In this document: positions 63,990 through 64,000 of the stretch, one piece after another
Layout: each line of letters opens with the position of its first letter
Numbering within the stretch: the first letter of the stretch is position 1
Assembly (NCBI RefSeq): GCF_030819175.1
Contig: NZ_JAUTBJ010000002.1
Span: 10,001 to 74,000, forward strand
DNA length: 64,000 nucleotides
DNA from: Sphingomonas sp. SORGH_AS_0879
GTDB taxonomy: Bacteria; Pseudomonadota; Alphaproteobacteria; Sphingomonadales; Sphingomonadaceae
Direction of reading: 5' to 3'
Translations under genes and position numbers: made by a program
Notes under the pieces: model-generated
Database searches by the model: none
Told to the model about the DNA's origin: nothing
Seen by the model: the letters and a program-made list of their open reading frames with translations, nothing else

Positions 63990-64000
63990 GGGTGGGTCGC

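Overview
The window is high-GC chromosomal DNA from an alphaproteobacterium, almost certainly a member of the Sphingomonadaceae (probably Sphingomonas). Four things support this: strong GC bias with GTG and TTG starts, a complete ybgC-tolQRAB-pal locus, an aa3-type cytochrome c oxidase cluster with ctaB/ctaG/SURF1, and proteins common in this group (DUF4167, DUF3597, PdeM). The genes are nearly all ordinary housekeeping or envelope genes, packed in short operons with many 4-bp ATGA overlaps. I see no rRNA, tRNA, insertion sequence, prophage or CRISPR array.

Layout. 1-2.8 kb: the end of a surface-polysaccharide cluster (truncated GT2 glycosyltransferase, Wzx-like flippase, small membrane protein), closed by a bidirectional terminator. 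2.8-8.1 kb, minus strand: hisS-prfA-prmC-DUF4167 translation cluster and an isochorismatase-family hydrolase. 8.2-21 kb: mixed single genes (DUF4142, DUF3597, DUF1345, M61 peptidase, ppa, GNAT, EamA exporter, beta-barrel, Nudix, ispG, a frameshifted acyltransferase, isoaspartyl peptidase, S1/P1 nuclease). 21.2-25.8 kb, minus strand: ybgC-tolQ-tolR-tolA-tolB-pal. 25.9-26.5 kb: a two-gene membrane protein/XRE regulator module with two abutting 18-bp dyads in its promoter. 26.5-31 kb: lipoprotein, nitronate monooxygenase, lysC, ubiG. 31-37.4 kb: glycan and envelope genes (GT-C transferase, frameshifted DUF2334 deacetylase-like gene, two GT-B transferases, DUF2141, a membrane protein). 37.3-41.2 kb, minus strand: pyrE-pdxJ-acpS-lepB-AI-2E transporter. 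41.4-54.1 kb: cytochrome oxidase operon ctaC-ctaD, then an interposed DUF1800-DUF1501-alcohol dehydrogenase block, then ctaB-small ORF-ctaG-ctaE-DUF983-SURF1-thrC. 54-57.5 kb: two methyltransferases, ccmB, ccmA and a zincin. 57.5-64 kb: pterin dehydratase, FAH-family hydrolase, DEAD-box helicase, small conserved protein, kup, pdeM.

The least ordinary content lies between the genes. At least four families of palindromic, non-coding repeats fill most gaps longer than about 100 bp. They are repeatedly nested in one another: a 131-bp element with 25-bp terminal inverted repeats sits inside another palindrome in the prfA-prmC gap, and two different elements that could fold as three-way junctions sit inside other repeat families. 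One repeat supplies the last codons and stop of a methyltransferase gene. Two genes carry apparent +1 frameshifts, each cured by removing one C from the same local sequence GCGCGG, which points to either a systematic read error or a shared mutational context.
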